Source: Gonium pectorale
Lineage: Eukaryota > Chlorophyta > Chlorophyceae > Chlamydomonadales > Volvocaceae
NCBI GenBank assembly: GCA_001584585.1
Contig: LSYV01000007.1
Span: 796,631 to 860,630 of the forward strand
DNA: 64,000 bases
Reading direction: 5' to 3'
In this document: positions 34,124 through 45,165 of the stretch, one piece after another
Layout of the letters: every line of letters starts with the position of its first letter
Numbering within the stretch: position 1 is the stretch's first letter
Position numbers and translations under genes: made by a program
The notes under the pieces: generated by a model
The model's database searches: none
Told to the model about the DNA's origin: nothing
What the model saw: only the letters and a program-made list of their open reading frames with translations

Positions 34124-37100
34124 CTACATCAGGGAGCACGCGCGGCCCCCACCACCGCCTTCGATGCCCCCGTCATCCTCCTCCCCTGGGCCCCGAGGAA
34201 GCCGCGCCCGAAAGGGAGAGTTTGACCCAAACGCCGGAATGGTGTCCTCCGGGCTGCCACTGCGCCGACGCTCGCGACCCAGGGCGGTCTCCAGCCGCAC
34301 CGTCTGCCTCCCTCGGGCCGCGCGCCCGTCATCCGCTTGCCGGTCGTGCGGACCGACCCGGGGTCCGACAGATGCCGCCGCCACCTCAGCGCGTGCAGCA
34401 CCCAAGACGGCCGCCGCCACGTCATTGGAGCGCTCGCGTATGGCCTGTTTGGGTGCCGCATTACGGGGTCCGTCCAGGTAAGGCACGCATAGTACAATGG
34501 GATGGAGGGGGGACACGGTCCGAGCAATCTGTGGCTCGTCGGTGTACTGTGGGCGAGGAAGACCATGACACGCGGATTGCCCACAAACCAGCCTCTGCCC
34601 CGGAGAATGTGCGTGGATCCGGTGCGGCCGCCGTGCGTGCGTGGGCCGCCAGGTGCCACCCCACGCCAAGTGACGACTTGCCGCCCCAGCCCGCTAGAGG
34701 AATAACCAGCAGGAACAACTCACTGCTGCAAAGGTGGCCCAGCCGGGGCTCACAGTGGGCCGGCCGCGCACCACAGCCTCCGCCTGGCGCCTGCGCAGGT
34801 CCGCCCGGTTGGCTTGCACCAGCAGCTGAACGTCCTCGCTGCTCAGCTCCGACGACGCGGCCCCTGGCACCGCTTCGTCGTCCGAGCCGTCGTCGAGCTC
34901 TCCCGGCGCGCTGCTGCGGCCACAGCCCACGCTGCCGCCAGGGCCCCACATCTTGACGACCGTGCCGTTGCCGCAAGTCGCCAGCATTGGCTCACAGGGG
35001 TGCACCTTGCAGGCCAGGATCGGGCATCCGGTTAAGAGCGTGATATGGCACTTAGGGAGCGGATCTGCTGGGGCTTGCCACAGTGTGTAGCAGGCGAGGC
35101 ACGGGCTTTGCATTCGAGTCATGTGAGCAAACCCGCTCCGCCCTCTGGCCCCTCATGGCGTCGGCGCAAGACTAGGATCTGCCCCCACGCGTACCGCACG
35201 TACCGCGAGGCAGCTGGGTATCAGGTGGTCGGAGGAGCTACCCAGCACGCGCATGATGTCTCCGGTGCCGTAGTCCCACACGAAGACGTGCCCGTCGTCC
35301 GACCCCGAAATCACGTACGAGGGACCGCAGCTGGAACCCCCCATCCATGCCACCTGTAGTGCAGGACGCGAGCGCGGCGGCATGGGCATGTGATATGAGT
35401 ACAGGGGCCGGAGCCTTGCAGCGTTGGGAGGTCTGTGGCACGTTGCTGTGGCAATATCGTTTGGAGTATCAAGTCGGGGAAGTGAATAGGAGGCTATGAG
35501 CTGCTGTCTGGAGCTCTCAATCCATTGAGCGAGGACTTCTGGGCGCTTCATTGGACGACGACATGCCGTTTAAGGTGGATACCCCACCTCCTTCATGGTC
35601 ATGATGTTCTTGTGTCCGTCGAAGCACCGGATGTACCCACGGTCTCCCGCCGCTCGCTCCGTTGTCCCTGCGGGGCTCTTGTTCGAGTCGACGATACAAC
35701 CCACCCGGCCGGCCAGAGCGCTGTTGATGATTGGCACCGTCTCTTCAGCGGGCACGGCACTTGCGGGGCCGCGCTGGAGCGGCGACCGTGCGGCACCCGA
35801 CTCCTCGGACCTGAGCGCACACGCACGAAGCACACAGTTGCCAATGCTACTTCACAGGTCCATTGAATGCCGGCATGGACATGTCACAAGGGGCATCCGT
35901 ACGATGACTAGGACGGAAACAGGTCAGGGTGCACGCCCCAATGAAACTACAACGAGGCAGTACAGCTCGTCGTAACAGGTCGTGCGCGTACCCGTCGGCT
36001 GAACCCTCGCTGGCGCCGCCTCCGCTCGCGAGCCAACCGCCAGCGCTCCTTGGCGCCATCCGCTGCAGCTGCGGTTCAAGCGCCGACCGGGAACCCCACG
36101 GTGGCGGCAGCGCCGCAAGGTCCATGGGGCCCACCTGACCCACGGTTCGCTGCAGGTCAGTGTGCGGCGACCAGACGTCACCCTGCTGCGCCACCTGTTG
36201 CGGCTGGTGCTGCGGTGCCGCTGGCAGCAGGGGGTTGGCCAAATCCCCGAGGCTGCCAGAGGCCCTGCGCAGCGCACCCGGCACGCCGCCACCGGGGCTG
36301 CCAGGCCCACCTGCGTTGGCGCCAGTGCCAGCTCCGGCGACAGGTGACGATATGCGCGAGCGCAGCTGCAGCAAGCGAAGTGGGGAGGCGGCCGTCGTGC
36401 CAACAACCGCCGCAGCTCTGGGCGTTGCCACGCCGGCGCTGTCCGTGCCCCTGATGGAACCAGCTCCGTAGGCGTCAGTCAGCATCCGATCGTCATCTTC
36501 GGACGATTCGGGCTGGGGTCCCAAGGTCGCCGGTTGCAGAAGGGCACCTGCTTGCCCCCTGCCGGCCTCCGCAGCGCTTTCCGCAGCGCTGCCAGGTGGT
36601 GGCGAGCCCGATGTAACCTCCAGTCCGGCACCACTGTGCCCAGGCCCTTTGCCAGTATCAGCCTGTGCAGCAGCAGCCGCAGCGCCGGCGGCAGCTTCCC
36701 TGCTGGCCTGCGGCGGCCCTGCTGTGTCGGCGCTCTCCGTCGGCCGTGCCCGCTGCGGAGGCCCCGTGCGCGCCTGCTCCCGACGCCGTTTTCCAGAGCG
36801 CTGCCGCACCGAGGCAGCAGCGCCCGATTGCCCATCGCTGGCGCTTCCGCTTCCGCTGCTGCCACGGTGCGTGTCCCCGCCAGCGCCGCGCCCGCCCCAC
36901 GGGTTAGGCCACAGGTCCGAGGGACTGTCGAGGCCCAGTTGCGCCGTACCCAGCGTGCGGCGGCGGCGCTGGGGTTGAACCCCCTCGTCATGACTGCAGT
37001 CACTCCCGTTGACACCGAGGGGGGATGAAGGCTGCTGCAGCGGCACCGTCGCCGCAGCCGTCGCGCCAGCAGCGTCAAGTTGCATGTCCTGCTCCATGGG

Positions 37101-40100
37101 CTCTGTTTGCCGATCAGCGGTCGGGGCAGCATCCCGCTGCTGCGCGCTGTGCGCATGCGCTCCGCCATACGGCACATCGGCGAGCGCCCGCTGCTCCAGC
37201 CCAGCCAACAGCTGCCTGCGCGTCAGGGCATGATCCACGACACCCGAGCCGCGAGCGGGCCCCTGATCCAGCTCCGCCATGGCGAGCCGCTGCTGCTGCC
37301 GCCGTAGCAGCGCCGACGTTGGTAGCAGCGGCCCCGCGCCGCGCAGGGCTGCCGAGCCCGGTCCAGGCGGCACCTGGTGATCGGCTGGCGCATCACCATG
37401 GGCGGCTTCGTCCGTGGCGGTGGACTCAGGTGCTTCCGCTGCAGGCGCCGCTGCGGGCCTTGCCGCGCGGGAAGGCGAGAGCGTGTAGCGCAGCCATGCG
37501 ACGCGGCGTGTGGGGCCGGTGGAGGCAGGCCTGCGTAGAGTGCACGCCACAAGGTTGCGCGCAGCACCTCTGCATATGTAAGGCAATAAAGTACCGCTAA
37601 TGCCTGGCTAATGTGCAATATTACTGGACCGGCACCGCGCCCCTGACCCTTGCTCTGGCACTCGCGAGACGAGATGCATGTTCACAATTCCCATGCAAGA
37701 CTTCCAAGCAAGCCGCTCCTACCCTGCGGGAGATGCCGACGCCGCCCCGTAGCTGCCGTGCTGCTGTTGCGGCCTGCCAGCCTGCAGCTGCCCGGTGACA
37801 GCAGAGCCGTTCTGGCCGCCAGCGACCAGCGGTAGTGCCGGTCCTGGCAGTTCCGCAGAGCCTGCATGGCGTAAGGAGTATGAATTGCCGGCCGCTGTCG
37901 GGTATGGCGCCTTGCAACGCAGGGAATGAACTGTTGACAAGCGGTCACCGCCATGTTCATGCTTTCGATCCCCCTCATTTCCGGGCACGGCAAACTCCCC
38001 TTTCCACAAGTCCAGGGCAGCATGACCAGCTGCAGCGCGCAGGTGGCCCTCCCTGTGGGCGACAGATCAGTGCAAGCCGAGAAGGAACACGGCTCACCAG
38101 CCGCAATGGTCATGGTACCCGTCGGAAGGTCCATGCTGACCAACGTCCTCTCCCGGGCCCCGACCGCGGTGGGCTCGCCAGCAGAAGGCTCAGGCTGAAC
38201 AGAGGTGCCACTATGATGTTGCTGCGGTGCTGCTACTGCGACCACGCGCAGGCCGTCGTCGGGGTCAATGGTTAGGCTGGCAGGAACAGTGGTGCGCAGT
38301 CCACCGGAGGGAGCTGCTTCGCTCGCTGCGGCCACGGGTTGAGGCCTCAAGCTTGCAGGGGTAGTGCTCCTCTGCCGGGTAGAGCAAAAGCGACGTACGG
38401 GTGTAAGCTGAAACAACCGAAGGGAAGGTTCTGGAGTCGTCTGAAGACGGAACAAAGCCAAACCTTAGATGTACAGGGTAACAGGTATCACGGTCGAATG
38501 ACGAATGGGCTATGGCATGCAAACCAGCACCCTTCAGTTGCCCTGACAACAACACCGCTCAGCGCAAGTACGTCCCCCCACCACACACACCCCGACGTAC
38601 GGGGCCGGACCCGCCCACCGCTGCGATCCGCCGCGGCGGCGTAAAGGCCTCCCATGCGGCCCAGCCCGGGCTGCCCTCCACCGCCTCCCCGGCGGGCGAG
38701 CCCAGGGGGGCAGGCCCCGCTCCGTGCTGCGCCAGCCGCTCCGCCAGCTGCTCGCAGCTCATGCCGTGCTGTGCCACATCCATTGCGTATATGGCCTGTA
38801 CCGGCAGCCGTGCATGCGGCGAGCCAGAGGAGGAACGTTAACTGACCACAATGGCTTGCGGCTGGTATCAGCGCACAAATACGGTAGCCACACATAGGGT
38901 TGCGCCCGTGTGCTCGCGTAGGCCACCGCCGGCCTCACTTGCCTCGCCGCTGTAGCTGAGGACCAGCTGTGCGCCGCCCGCAGCGAAGGTCAAGCCGGTC
39001 AGGTGGCGCGCCCGGCCTAGCGTGCTGAAGCCGCCTGCGCCGCTGCCCGCCAGCGCGCTGGGGGTGCACAGGTGGTGCGGCGCGAAGCAGGAGACCCATG
39101 CCGGCCGGGCCCGGGAGGAGCTGGAGCCGGCCTGTGGTTGGCGCGGGGCCGGGCATCTGAGTCGGGCAGGTGGCCAGGTGGACCACATTCTATCGGTGTG
39201 GCAACATTTGTGTCCTATGCCCTTGCGGGTACCAGGCCCTTAACAAGTCTGGGCGCCAAACGCCTGCCAGCATATGTTAGAAAGCATGGCACATGTCGGG
39301 TCATGGTGCACCTGGTTGCTGCCGTTGAGCTGATTACGCGCTTGCAGACACTCCCATTGGACAGAAGGACTACCCGGAATATCCTTTCGTTCATTGTGGA
39401 CATCCAAGGTGAGTTCGGAATTGCTTGGGAAAGGTTAGCCAGGCGTATGCTCATGCGCACTTGCTCACCTGGCATGCGGCCTTCTCGCCACGCAGCATCC
39501 GCAAATCATATAGCCGGGCGAAGGGGTCGCCGCCGCCGGTCGCGAACAGATGGGGTGCCAGCGGCGACAGCGCGAGGGCATTGATACCGATGCGCAGGCT
39601 GCTGCGGCCGGCACGCTCGCAGCGCTGCTCCACTGCGGTGCAGTTCCGGGACATCGGGCGCGACAGGTCTGGACGGCCGGTGGCTAGTGGTTATGTCTGC
39701 GTCACGTGTCAAGGTGGGCCATTCTTACCTGTCTTTCTTCCCCTACCTACTGTTGCCGTCACCAGCCTTGGCACGGCAGCTGGCACAAAACACCCTTAAT
39801 CCCTAAAACCCTAAGCCCGGCAGGCTGCAGGCGGTAACATTTGGGAGCCCTCCTGATGACAGTTCCCCGCCGCTCACGCACCCAGCAAACTTGCGGGGTC
39901 CAATCCAGACCCGCTCGGGGCAGACCCCGAAGAGCACGAGGGCTGGGGGTATGCTTGCCGAATGTCGAAAAGCCGCACCATGCCGTCCTCGCTTGCCGAT
40001 AGGAAGACGTCTATAACGAACGGGGAAACGGCCGGGTGATATGCGTGATGCACGCGCCATCCAGCTGTCTTACACGTTCAAGTTCAGCATCCACTGAGGC

Positions 40101-40815
40101 GAGGACACAGCTAGAGCCAACAGAACAACTCTCAGACGGCCTTTTTGCGTGGCCATTGGGCAGCGCAGGATGTGCCCTCACCCAAAGATGACCTCGCACC
40201 TGGACCTAAGGTGGCCAGAGCTTTGACCCGAGCCCGGTGGCAAGCATACGGCCGCACTGCTTGTCTCTGCAGATCGACGAGTCGAACCTGCAAAACAACC
40301 CCATCTGTGTGGAGCGTGCGGGCGAGCGTTGCGTGCTGACAGGGCAGCAGGACGCCACGGGAACTAGGGAGTAGGCGAACGCACCACACCTGCCGATCTG
40401 TGCTGCAGCACACAACCTTTGATCCTTGGCCGTCGAAGAGCTTGGCGCACAGGATGGATCCTGTGTGGCCCTGAGAACAGCCATTACGGGAGAGGTCAGG
40501 GTTTGGCAGATTGGCACGCATGGCCAAGGCGGTTGGCGTCAGTTGGCTGTAGCCCGAAACAGGAGGACGAACCGACGACATCCGGCTTACCGTGTCAAAG
40601 GTATGCGACACTTTGCCTCCAGCATAGTTTGGTTTCCACAGTGTGAGCCGAGCAGCCTCGTCGCCAACCAAGAGCGCATGGCCCTGCCCCGAGAACGCGA
40701 GCGCTGTGCAGCAGGAACCCAGTTGATGTTTTTCCAGGGGGGATAATCTCGTGATGAGAAGTTGGGTCGACACGCGGCCAGCTCCGTTGGAGCCATGAAG
40801 CCTGAACGCGTCCAT
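34124..40815 (-). CDS. DCAF8/WDTC1-type WD40 protein, CUL4-DDB1 substrate receptor-like
   Basis: From the ATG at 40815 the order of conserved blocks follows DCAF8-type propellers: ALLVGDEAARLTLWKPNY, then GHTGSILCAKLFDG, QAVRPYACHRARVKALATLG, DVFLSASEDGMVRLFDIRQA (about 39960), INALALSPLAPHLFATGGGD followed by PFARLYDLRML (about 39500-39590), HLTGLTFAAGGAQLVLSYSG (about 38960), then GYIRCFDGHKNIMTMKEVGY (about 35600), YVISGSDDGHVFVWDYGTGD (about 35290) and CKVHPCEPMLATCGNGTVVK (about 34960). Such proteins dock on DDB1 and select substrates for CUL4 ubiquitin ligases (family knowledge). Between blades, about 35850-38450 encodes more than 600 residues rich in Ala, Gly, Pro and Gln. The last exon (about 34124-34480) is the least certain; a GTGAGT donor follows WATFAA near 34730. 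Exon edges are approximate. Confidence 0.83.
39801..39814. repeat. Telomere-like motif in an intron
   Basis: CCCTAAAA followed by CCCTAA, that is, one and three-quarter units of the Chlamydomonas-type telomere repeat (TTTTAGGG) in complement. It lies in an intron of the DCAF8-like gene. Two units can occur by chance. Confidence 0.4.
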
Positions 40816-41072
40816 TTCCTTCAGCGTGTCATGGCGATGTATGATGTCAGAATCAAACCTTCAAAACCAGTATAAGCACTGTATGCATAATGCCAAAGCC
40901 GTTGGTCTCGGGGCACAGCACGGCATAATGAAAACCCGGCGAAAGAGACAGGCAGGCAACGATTCGCTATATATTTGCACCCTCAACATATTGTTTGATT
41001 CATGCACCAGGGTCCTGTATTGGCCTAACGCAAGCAGGCACGCACAGCGTCCGCGGCGCACGGAGCACGCCA
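40816..41072. promoter_or_regulatory. Divergent promoter region, DCAF8-like gene / MED22
   Basis: A 257-bp spacer between two divergent ATG codons. It contains an A/T-richer stretch (about 40965-41000, including CTATATATTTGC) that could serve as a TATA-like element for MED22. Confidence 0.55.
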
Positions 41073-41646
41073 ATGGCGCTCGACGGCAACAGCTGGTCAC
41101 AGCTGGATGAACAGCTGAACAACATGGTGCAGAACTTTACTGACTTGGTCATGGCGTCTAGGATCCCGGACGAGTCCGCGGACGAGCTGTCAGCATCGCG
41201 GGAGCGCAAAGTGCGAGGTAAGGGAAGGGGACGACGTGACAGGGCTGCAGGCATGCACAGTGGGGGGCGGGGACTGGTAGGGGCCACGTTAATGTTTACC
41301 GGGTTCCTCCGCAGGCGACCTGCAGGAGGTGCTGGCGGAGAAGTTGCTGTTCTCGGCCTACATGTGCTTGCATAATATCGCGGAGCTCAAGAAGGCTGCG
41401 GCGCTCAGCAACCACACGACGCAGATCGCAAACACGCGTGCCGTCAAGAGTGAGCTGCAGCGCGCTGATGACACAATCACTGCCACCGTCGCTGACATCA
41501 AGGCGGAGGCGCAGCAGCTGCTGGGAGAGCTGGAGGAGAGCTATTACAGCTCGAAGCACAAGGGCCGTCCAACGGAGAGTGGCGTCAGCGAGCAGCTCCG
41601 GGAGCTATGCCATCTGGCCCTAGAGTCCGCAAACCATCGCAAATGA
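41073..41646 (+). CDS. MED22: Mediator complex subunit 22
   Basis: Two exons, 41073-41217 and 41315-41646, joined in phase 1 (G|GC) by a GT-AG intron; 158 residues. The N-terminal helix LDEQLNNMVQNFTDLVMASR matches the MED22 pattern of a helix with NFT(D/E) followed by a short gap. The next helices include EKLLFSAYMCLHNIAELKKA and LLGELEESYYSSKHKGRP, where LEExYYSS is a hallmark of MED22/Surf5. MED22 is a head-module subunit that pairs with MED11 and links activators to RNA polymerase II (family knowledge). The length is slightly longer than plant MED22 and all core helices are present. The protein is nuclear. Confidence 0.88.
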
Positions 41647-41859
41647 GGCGTCGGGCTTATTTGCATTCCATGAACTTCAATATGTATGCGTCTATGATGC
41701 GTTCATGAGCGGAGCCCCACCTCCATAAAGCAACCCAACCCTCTCCTCACAACATACTGACAGCGCGCAGCTGACACCTCCCACCCCATCAGCGGTCTGC
41801 CAGCGGTCTGTGGCTGCGCCCGCACAGCAAGATACGCGGATGAATTCCAAGGCAGCCCC

Positions 41860-42718
41860 CTACGTCTTCTGGCGCTTGGGCGCCCGCAAGGGAGCGAACG
41901 TGTTGACGGCTGGCGGTTGGGAGCCCCCCTTCCCTGTGGCCTTCTTGCCGCCGCCCTGAGCGCCGCCGGCCTTGGCTGGCGGCTGCTTGGATTGCTGTCC
42001 GCTGGCGGCTGGCGTCGCGCCCGCAGCTGCAGCCCCGGCACCAGCCCCTCGCGCCGAGAGGTCTGCGTCATCGTATAGTCGGAGGTTGGAAGGTTGCCAC
42101 GCGCGCATCTCATTGGGCTTCCGAAAAGCCTTGGCCATGGCGGCATCGCTGACAGAGGTCTGTGACCCAGACGCGCCCGTCCCTACAGCGCCTGCGGCCG
42201 CCTGCGCTGCCGCATCTGTTCGCGCTGAGGTGCCGTTGTCCTGCTGCTTCACCGAGCCTGGCCCAAACGCCATACGCCCAGAGCGCGCTGCGCCCGGCAG
42301 CGGGATAGGCTCATACGTGACGATGCATCGCCCGGAGGTTGACGGTTGGGGCCATGACGCATCGCCCTCGGACTTGATGTTGGTGGCCTGTTGGTGTCGG
42401 GTGAAGTGGAGGTGGATGATACCTGGTTGGCTCTGCCGTGACAGCGTACGAAGATCTACTTCGTGCGTCGTGCGCACAGGCGCATAGGGACTTGGTGTCC
42501 TATGGTGCCTGGAGGTGCGACAGCCCCTGCTTGATACGGCAAAGCCCGTGTAGTCACCTGGGAGGGAGCGTCGGCCTCTCCTGCGTCTGTCACCGCCGCC
42601 GCTCCGTTTGCGACAGCCGTAGCATCTTCTTCTAGTTTTCGCTTCTCTGCCGCGCGCTACGAGGGGCCATCGATGGGGCCACGACAGCAGCGCCATCGGG
42701 TTTTGTGTTTCGAGTCAT
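41860..42718 (-). CDS. Unknown protein with Ala/Gly-rich C-terminus and apparent frame slip
   Basis: The 3' part is well supported: after an acceptor near 42433 it reads SQPGIIHLHFTRHQQATNIK, then RCIVTYEPIPLPGAARSG, AFRKPNEMRAWQPSNLRLYD and an Ala/Gly/Lys-rich tail ending FAPLRAPKRQKT. Upstream, the frame KRKLEEDATAVANGAAAVTD runs to DAPSQ at a GTGACT donor in matching phase. The likely start, ATG at 42718 (MTRNTKPDGAAVVAPSMAPR), is out of frame with that segment by two bases across a CG run near 42655. Either a very short intron, a different first exon, a 2-nt sequence error or a real frameshift is involved. The basic tail suggests a nuclear protein. The family is not recognised. Confidence 0.5.
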
Positions 42719-43125
42719 GGCGAACTGTCTTGTAAGCCATCCCCCGATGCAGGTGTGCCAAACCCCACCTGCATGAACCTCAGCCCGCTGAGTTTGCTGG
42801 AGAATCCTGTCGCCTTTTGCTGCGCCATTGCACAATTTGTTTGGTGTGGCCGTATGGTTGTCAAAGAACACGCGCAGCCAGCACTGTGGAAGGTGGTCTG
42901 GTCTAGCGTGCTGCGCTGAGTAGATAGGGCCAATCAATGCAACTTATCAAACTTGAGGGGGCCACACTACAAACACAAACAAAACAGCATGGCAGTGCCG
43001 TACATGTACAGAATTAGGCCATCAGAAGGCCACTGGAACAGCTATCGGTGCACAGAGCCTGTAGGCGTGATATAGGGCAGGCCAGCGTCTTCTATCCACG
43101 CGTAGTTCCGAGAGTCCCGGGCGCG
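42719..43125. promoter_or_regulatory. Divergent promoter region, unknown gene / COX7C-like gene
   Basis: A 407-bp spacer between two divergent start codons. It holds an A-rich tract (ACAAACACAAACAAAACAG near 42968). No named element was recognised. Confidence 0.45.
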
Positions 43126-43743
43126 ATGTCGCAGTCAGCGATTAGGCGCCTTTCGCAGCAAGTGCCACGCCTGACGCGTGGGCTGAAGACCGGCAACCCT
43201 CTTAAGAAGGGAACCGAGAAGTATAGCCACGAGGAGGTCGTCTATGGCGATGGGCACCATGGCCTGCGCCCCGGGTACCACTACGTAAGCTGCATTTACT
43301 TAAGCTGGCTTGGTTGCGTCCCGTCCGGCCGCGGGTCCCCACGGCGCCCGCTGGCGCTGATTGCGTTGCGCGACACCAGGAAACCAACGCTATCGCTCCC
43401 CGCCATGCAGGACTACGAGCACGGCCCTCACTACTTGATGCCCGAGAAGGTGGGCTTGATGTACCGCTGGGGTGTATGGGGCGTCCCGCTGCTTGTCGGA
43501 ACGGGGCTTGTCTTGTGTTGCTGCTGCTGCTGCTGCCATTGCCCCGGGCCGGTGGACAATGAGCGTCATTGCAATGATGAGCGTGCCGCACGCACGCAAC
43601 TAAACGCAAATTGTTCTCGGTTGTCGCAGATTCCCAACTTCTGGACCAAGTTCTACAGCTACGCCGCTGCTACGTACGCCGTGGGCTTCGGCATTCCGGT
43701 CTTTGCCGTCTGGTGGCAGCAGAGCAAGCTCAAGGGTGCTTGA
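43126..43743 (+). CDS. COX7C-like mitochondrial respiratory subunit
   Basis: Three exons in phase 0: 43126-43284, 43411-43449 and 43630-43743, giving 103 residues. The N-terminus MSQSAIRRLSQQVPRLTRGL is a typical mitochondrial presequence. It is followed by KYSHEEVVYGDGHHGLRPGY, then YEHGPHYLMPEK, then one membrane helix in FYSYAAATYAVGFGIPVFAV and the end WWQQSKLKGA. The order YExGPHxLxPEK, short gap, FG(I)P helix and charged matrix or intermembrane tail resembles cytochrome c oxidase subunit 7C, a single-pass subunit of complex IV. The donor at 43450 was chosen because it restores this order; reading through it would add a second hydrophobic stretch and a poly-Cys run. Another small inner-membrane subunit cannot be excluded. 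Confidence 0.68.
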   Translation: MSQSAIRRLSQQVPRLTRGLKTGNPLKKGTEKYSHEEVVYGDGHHGLRPGYHYVSCIYLSWLGCVPSGRGSPRRPLALIALRDTRKPTLSLPAMQDYEHGPHYLMPEKVGLMYRWGVWGVPLLVGTGLVLCCCCCCCHCPGPVDNERHCNDERAARTQLNANCSRLSQIPNFWTKFYSYAAATYAVGFGIPVFAVWWQQSKLKGA

Positions 43744-44030
43744 GCACTCACAGCAGCTTGGGCGCTGGCCCTCAAGGCTTAATTGGCTTATGACTGAAGC
43801 TGCCACCATGTGGACGGCGTCGACTTTCAACGGTGGTGCAGCTGTGATGATGGGACTTCGGGGTCAAGGGGTGGGGTTTCAGGGGGGTGGGAGGGTTTAC
43901 AAGTGGGCTGTGCAATGGTCCAGGTAGAAGGTGCGGAGGATGGAGTGCTGGCACGGGCTTCTCTGTGCATGTAAACGTATAGGACTGCCGCTGGCTCGCA
44001 CGGCTGACGCCACACGGCCTCAGGAGCACC

Positions 44031-44035
44031 TGTAA
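44031..44035 (+). terminator. Candidate TGTAA polyadenylation signal for the COX7C-like gene
   Basis: TGTAA about 290 bp past the stop at 43743, a usual distance for volvocine 3' untranslated regions. Confidence 0.45.
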
Positions 44036-44978
44036 TTGAAGGAAGCTGGTCCCCGGATGCTGGTTTGCATTTTGTCTACATGGCTGTCTGAGAGGACAGA
44101 GGATGGCATTACACGTTGGCAATGGTGCTCCAGCCCTCACCTGCGGTTGTCGTAAGGTGCAAATTGGAGGTTGTTTCCTGAAGCTTACGCCAGAGTACCC
44201 TACTTCCCACTTGTGGGCAGTTCTGCAGTCGAGTCATTAGGGCCTTACTCACGGCATGGCCTGCGTGCGGAATGATCTTGGATTGTGCCAGAGGGGGGCC
44301 GCGGGGCACGCTGTGGGCGCTTTTCGGATGACGCCGTTCGGTGCAATTGCAAGAAACCTTTCGTGTATGGATATCAACAGGATAGGGGCCATCACACCGG
44401 GCGAGTAGCTAGCCGACACAGTGCGGGACACAACCGCAAAGAAGATCGAGCGGCATCACCGACTCCGCCATCGGTCCATTGGCGGCCAGCGGGTACCAGA
44501 CCCACGCGCAGCCAGCCAGCCCACCATGGACGTCTAGCGGTGGTATGCGGCAGCGCTCACAGGCGTGCCGGTATGATGGTATATGCACGCGGACAGCAGC
44601 ACCCCCTCCGCACCAACCGAGCGCTGGCAATGTTATGACGAGCTTAGGTGCACAGCGAACGTACAGCAAGTACTAAGATGTATGGCAGCCCTAATGGCCT
44701 ATCGTCGTATGCAGCCGAACATCCATCAGAAAAGGAAGTTGGACTGACAGCATGTGCCGGCAGTTTGTGGACGGTGCAGCCTGCCTGTCTACGCATACTA
44801 GTTGCATATGGCCAACGCAGTAGCGGGCCACCCCATATTCATGTGCTTGCCCCCAAATGATCGCTGCAGTGATGGAACGTCACGCTCCTGCCATCATGGT
44901 CTGGTATGATGTCGGGTCCCTGAGAAGGGCCGGGCCGCGCCGCGCCATGTGATAGTGTCTGTATCTGGCAGGTACTTA

Positions 44979-44983
44979 TTACA
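44979..44983 (-). terminator. Candidate TGTAA polyadenylation signal for the helicase gene
   Basis: TTACA on the plus strand, TGTAA on the minus strand, about 185 bp beyond the proposed helicase stop at 45166. Confidence 0.4.
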
Positions 44984-45165
44984 CCACTGCATGAACCTTC
45001 GGGCCAACATCAAGCGCTCATGCTCCATATGGTTAGATGAAGATGTCATAATGTACGGTGATACCCATCGCCAGCACAGGGTATTCGCCCAAGGTCTGTG
45101 TCACTTAGTGCCAGCCAGGTACGACCGAAGCCGCAGCCACGGTGGTTTTCTGCGCCCCATGCCCC

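Larger units (their letters stand above)
43744..45165. other. Convergent intergenic region
   Basis: Holds the 3' regions of the COX7C-like gene (+) and the helicase gene (-). Short opposing frames around 44285-44860 have no domain signature. No repeat was recognised. Confidence 0.5.

Noticed and set aside
43450..43629. Read-through giving a poly-Cys hydrophobic segment in the COX7C-like protein
   Set aside because: The segment begins with a GTGGGC donor and ends TGTCGCAG; its removal restores the COX7C-like order, and the Cys run comes from a TGC triplet repeat.
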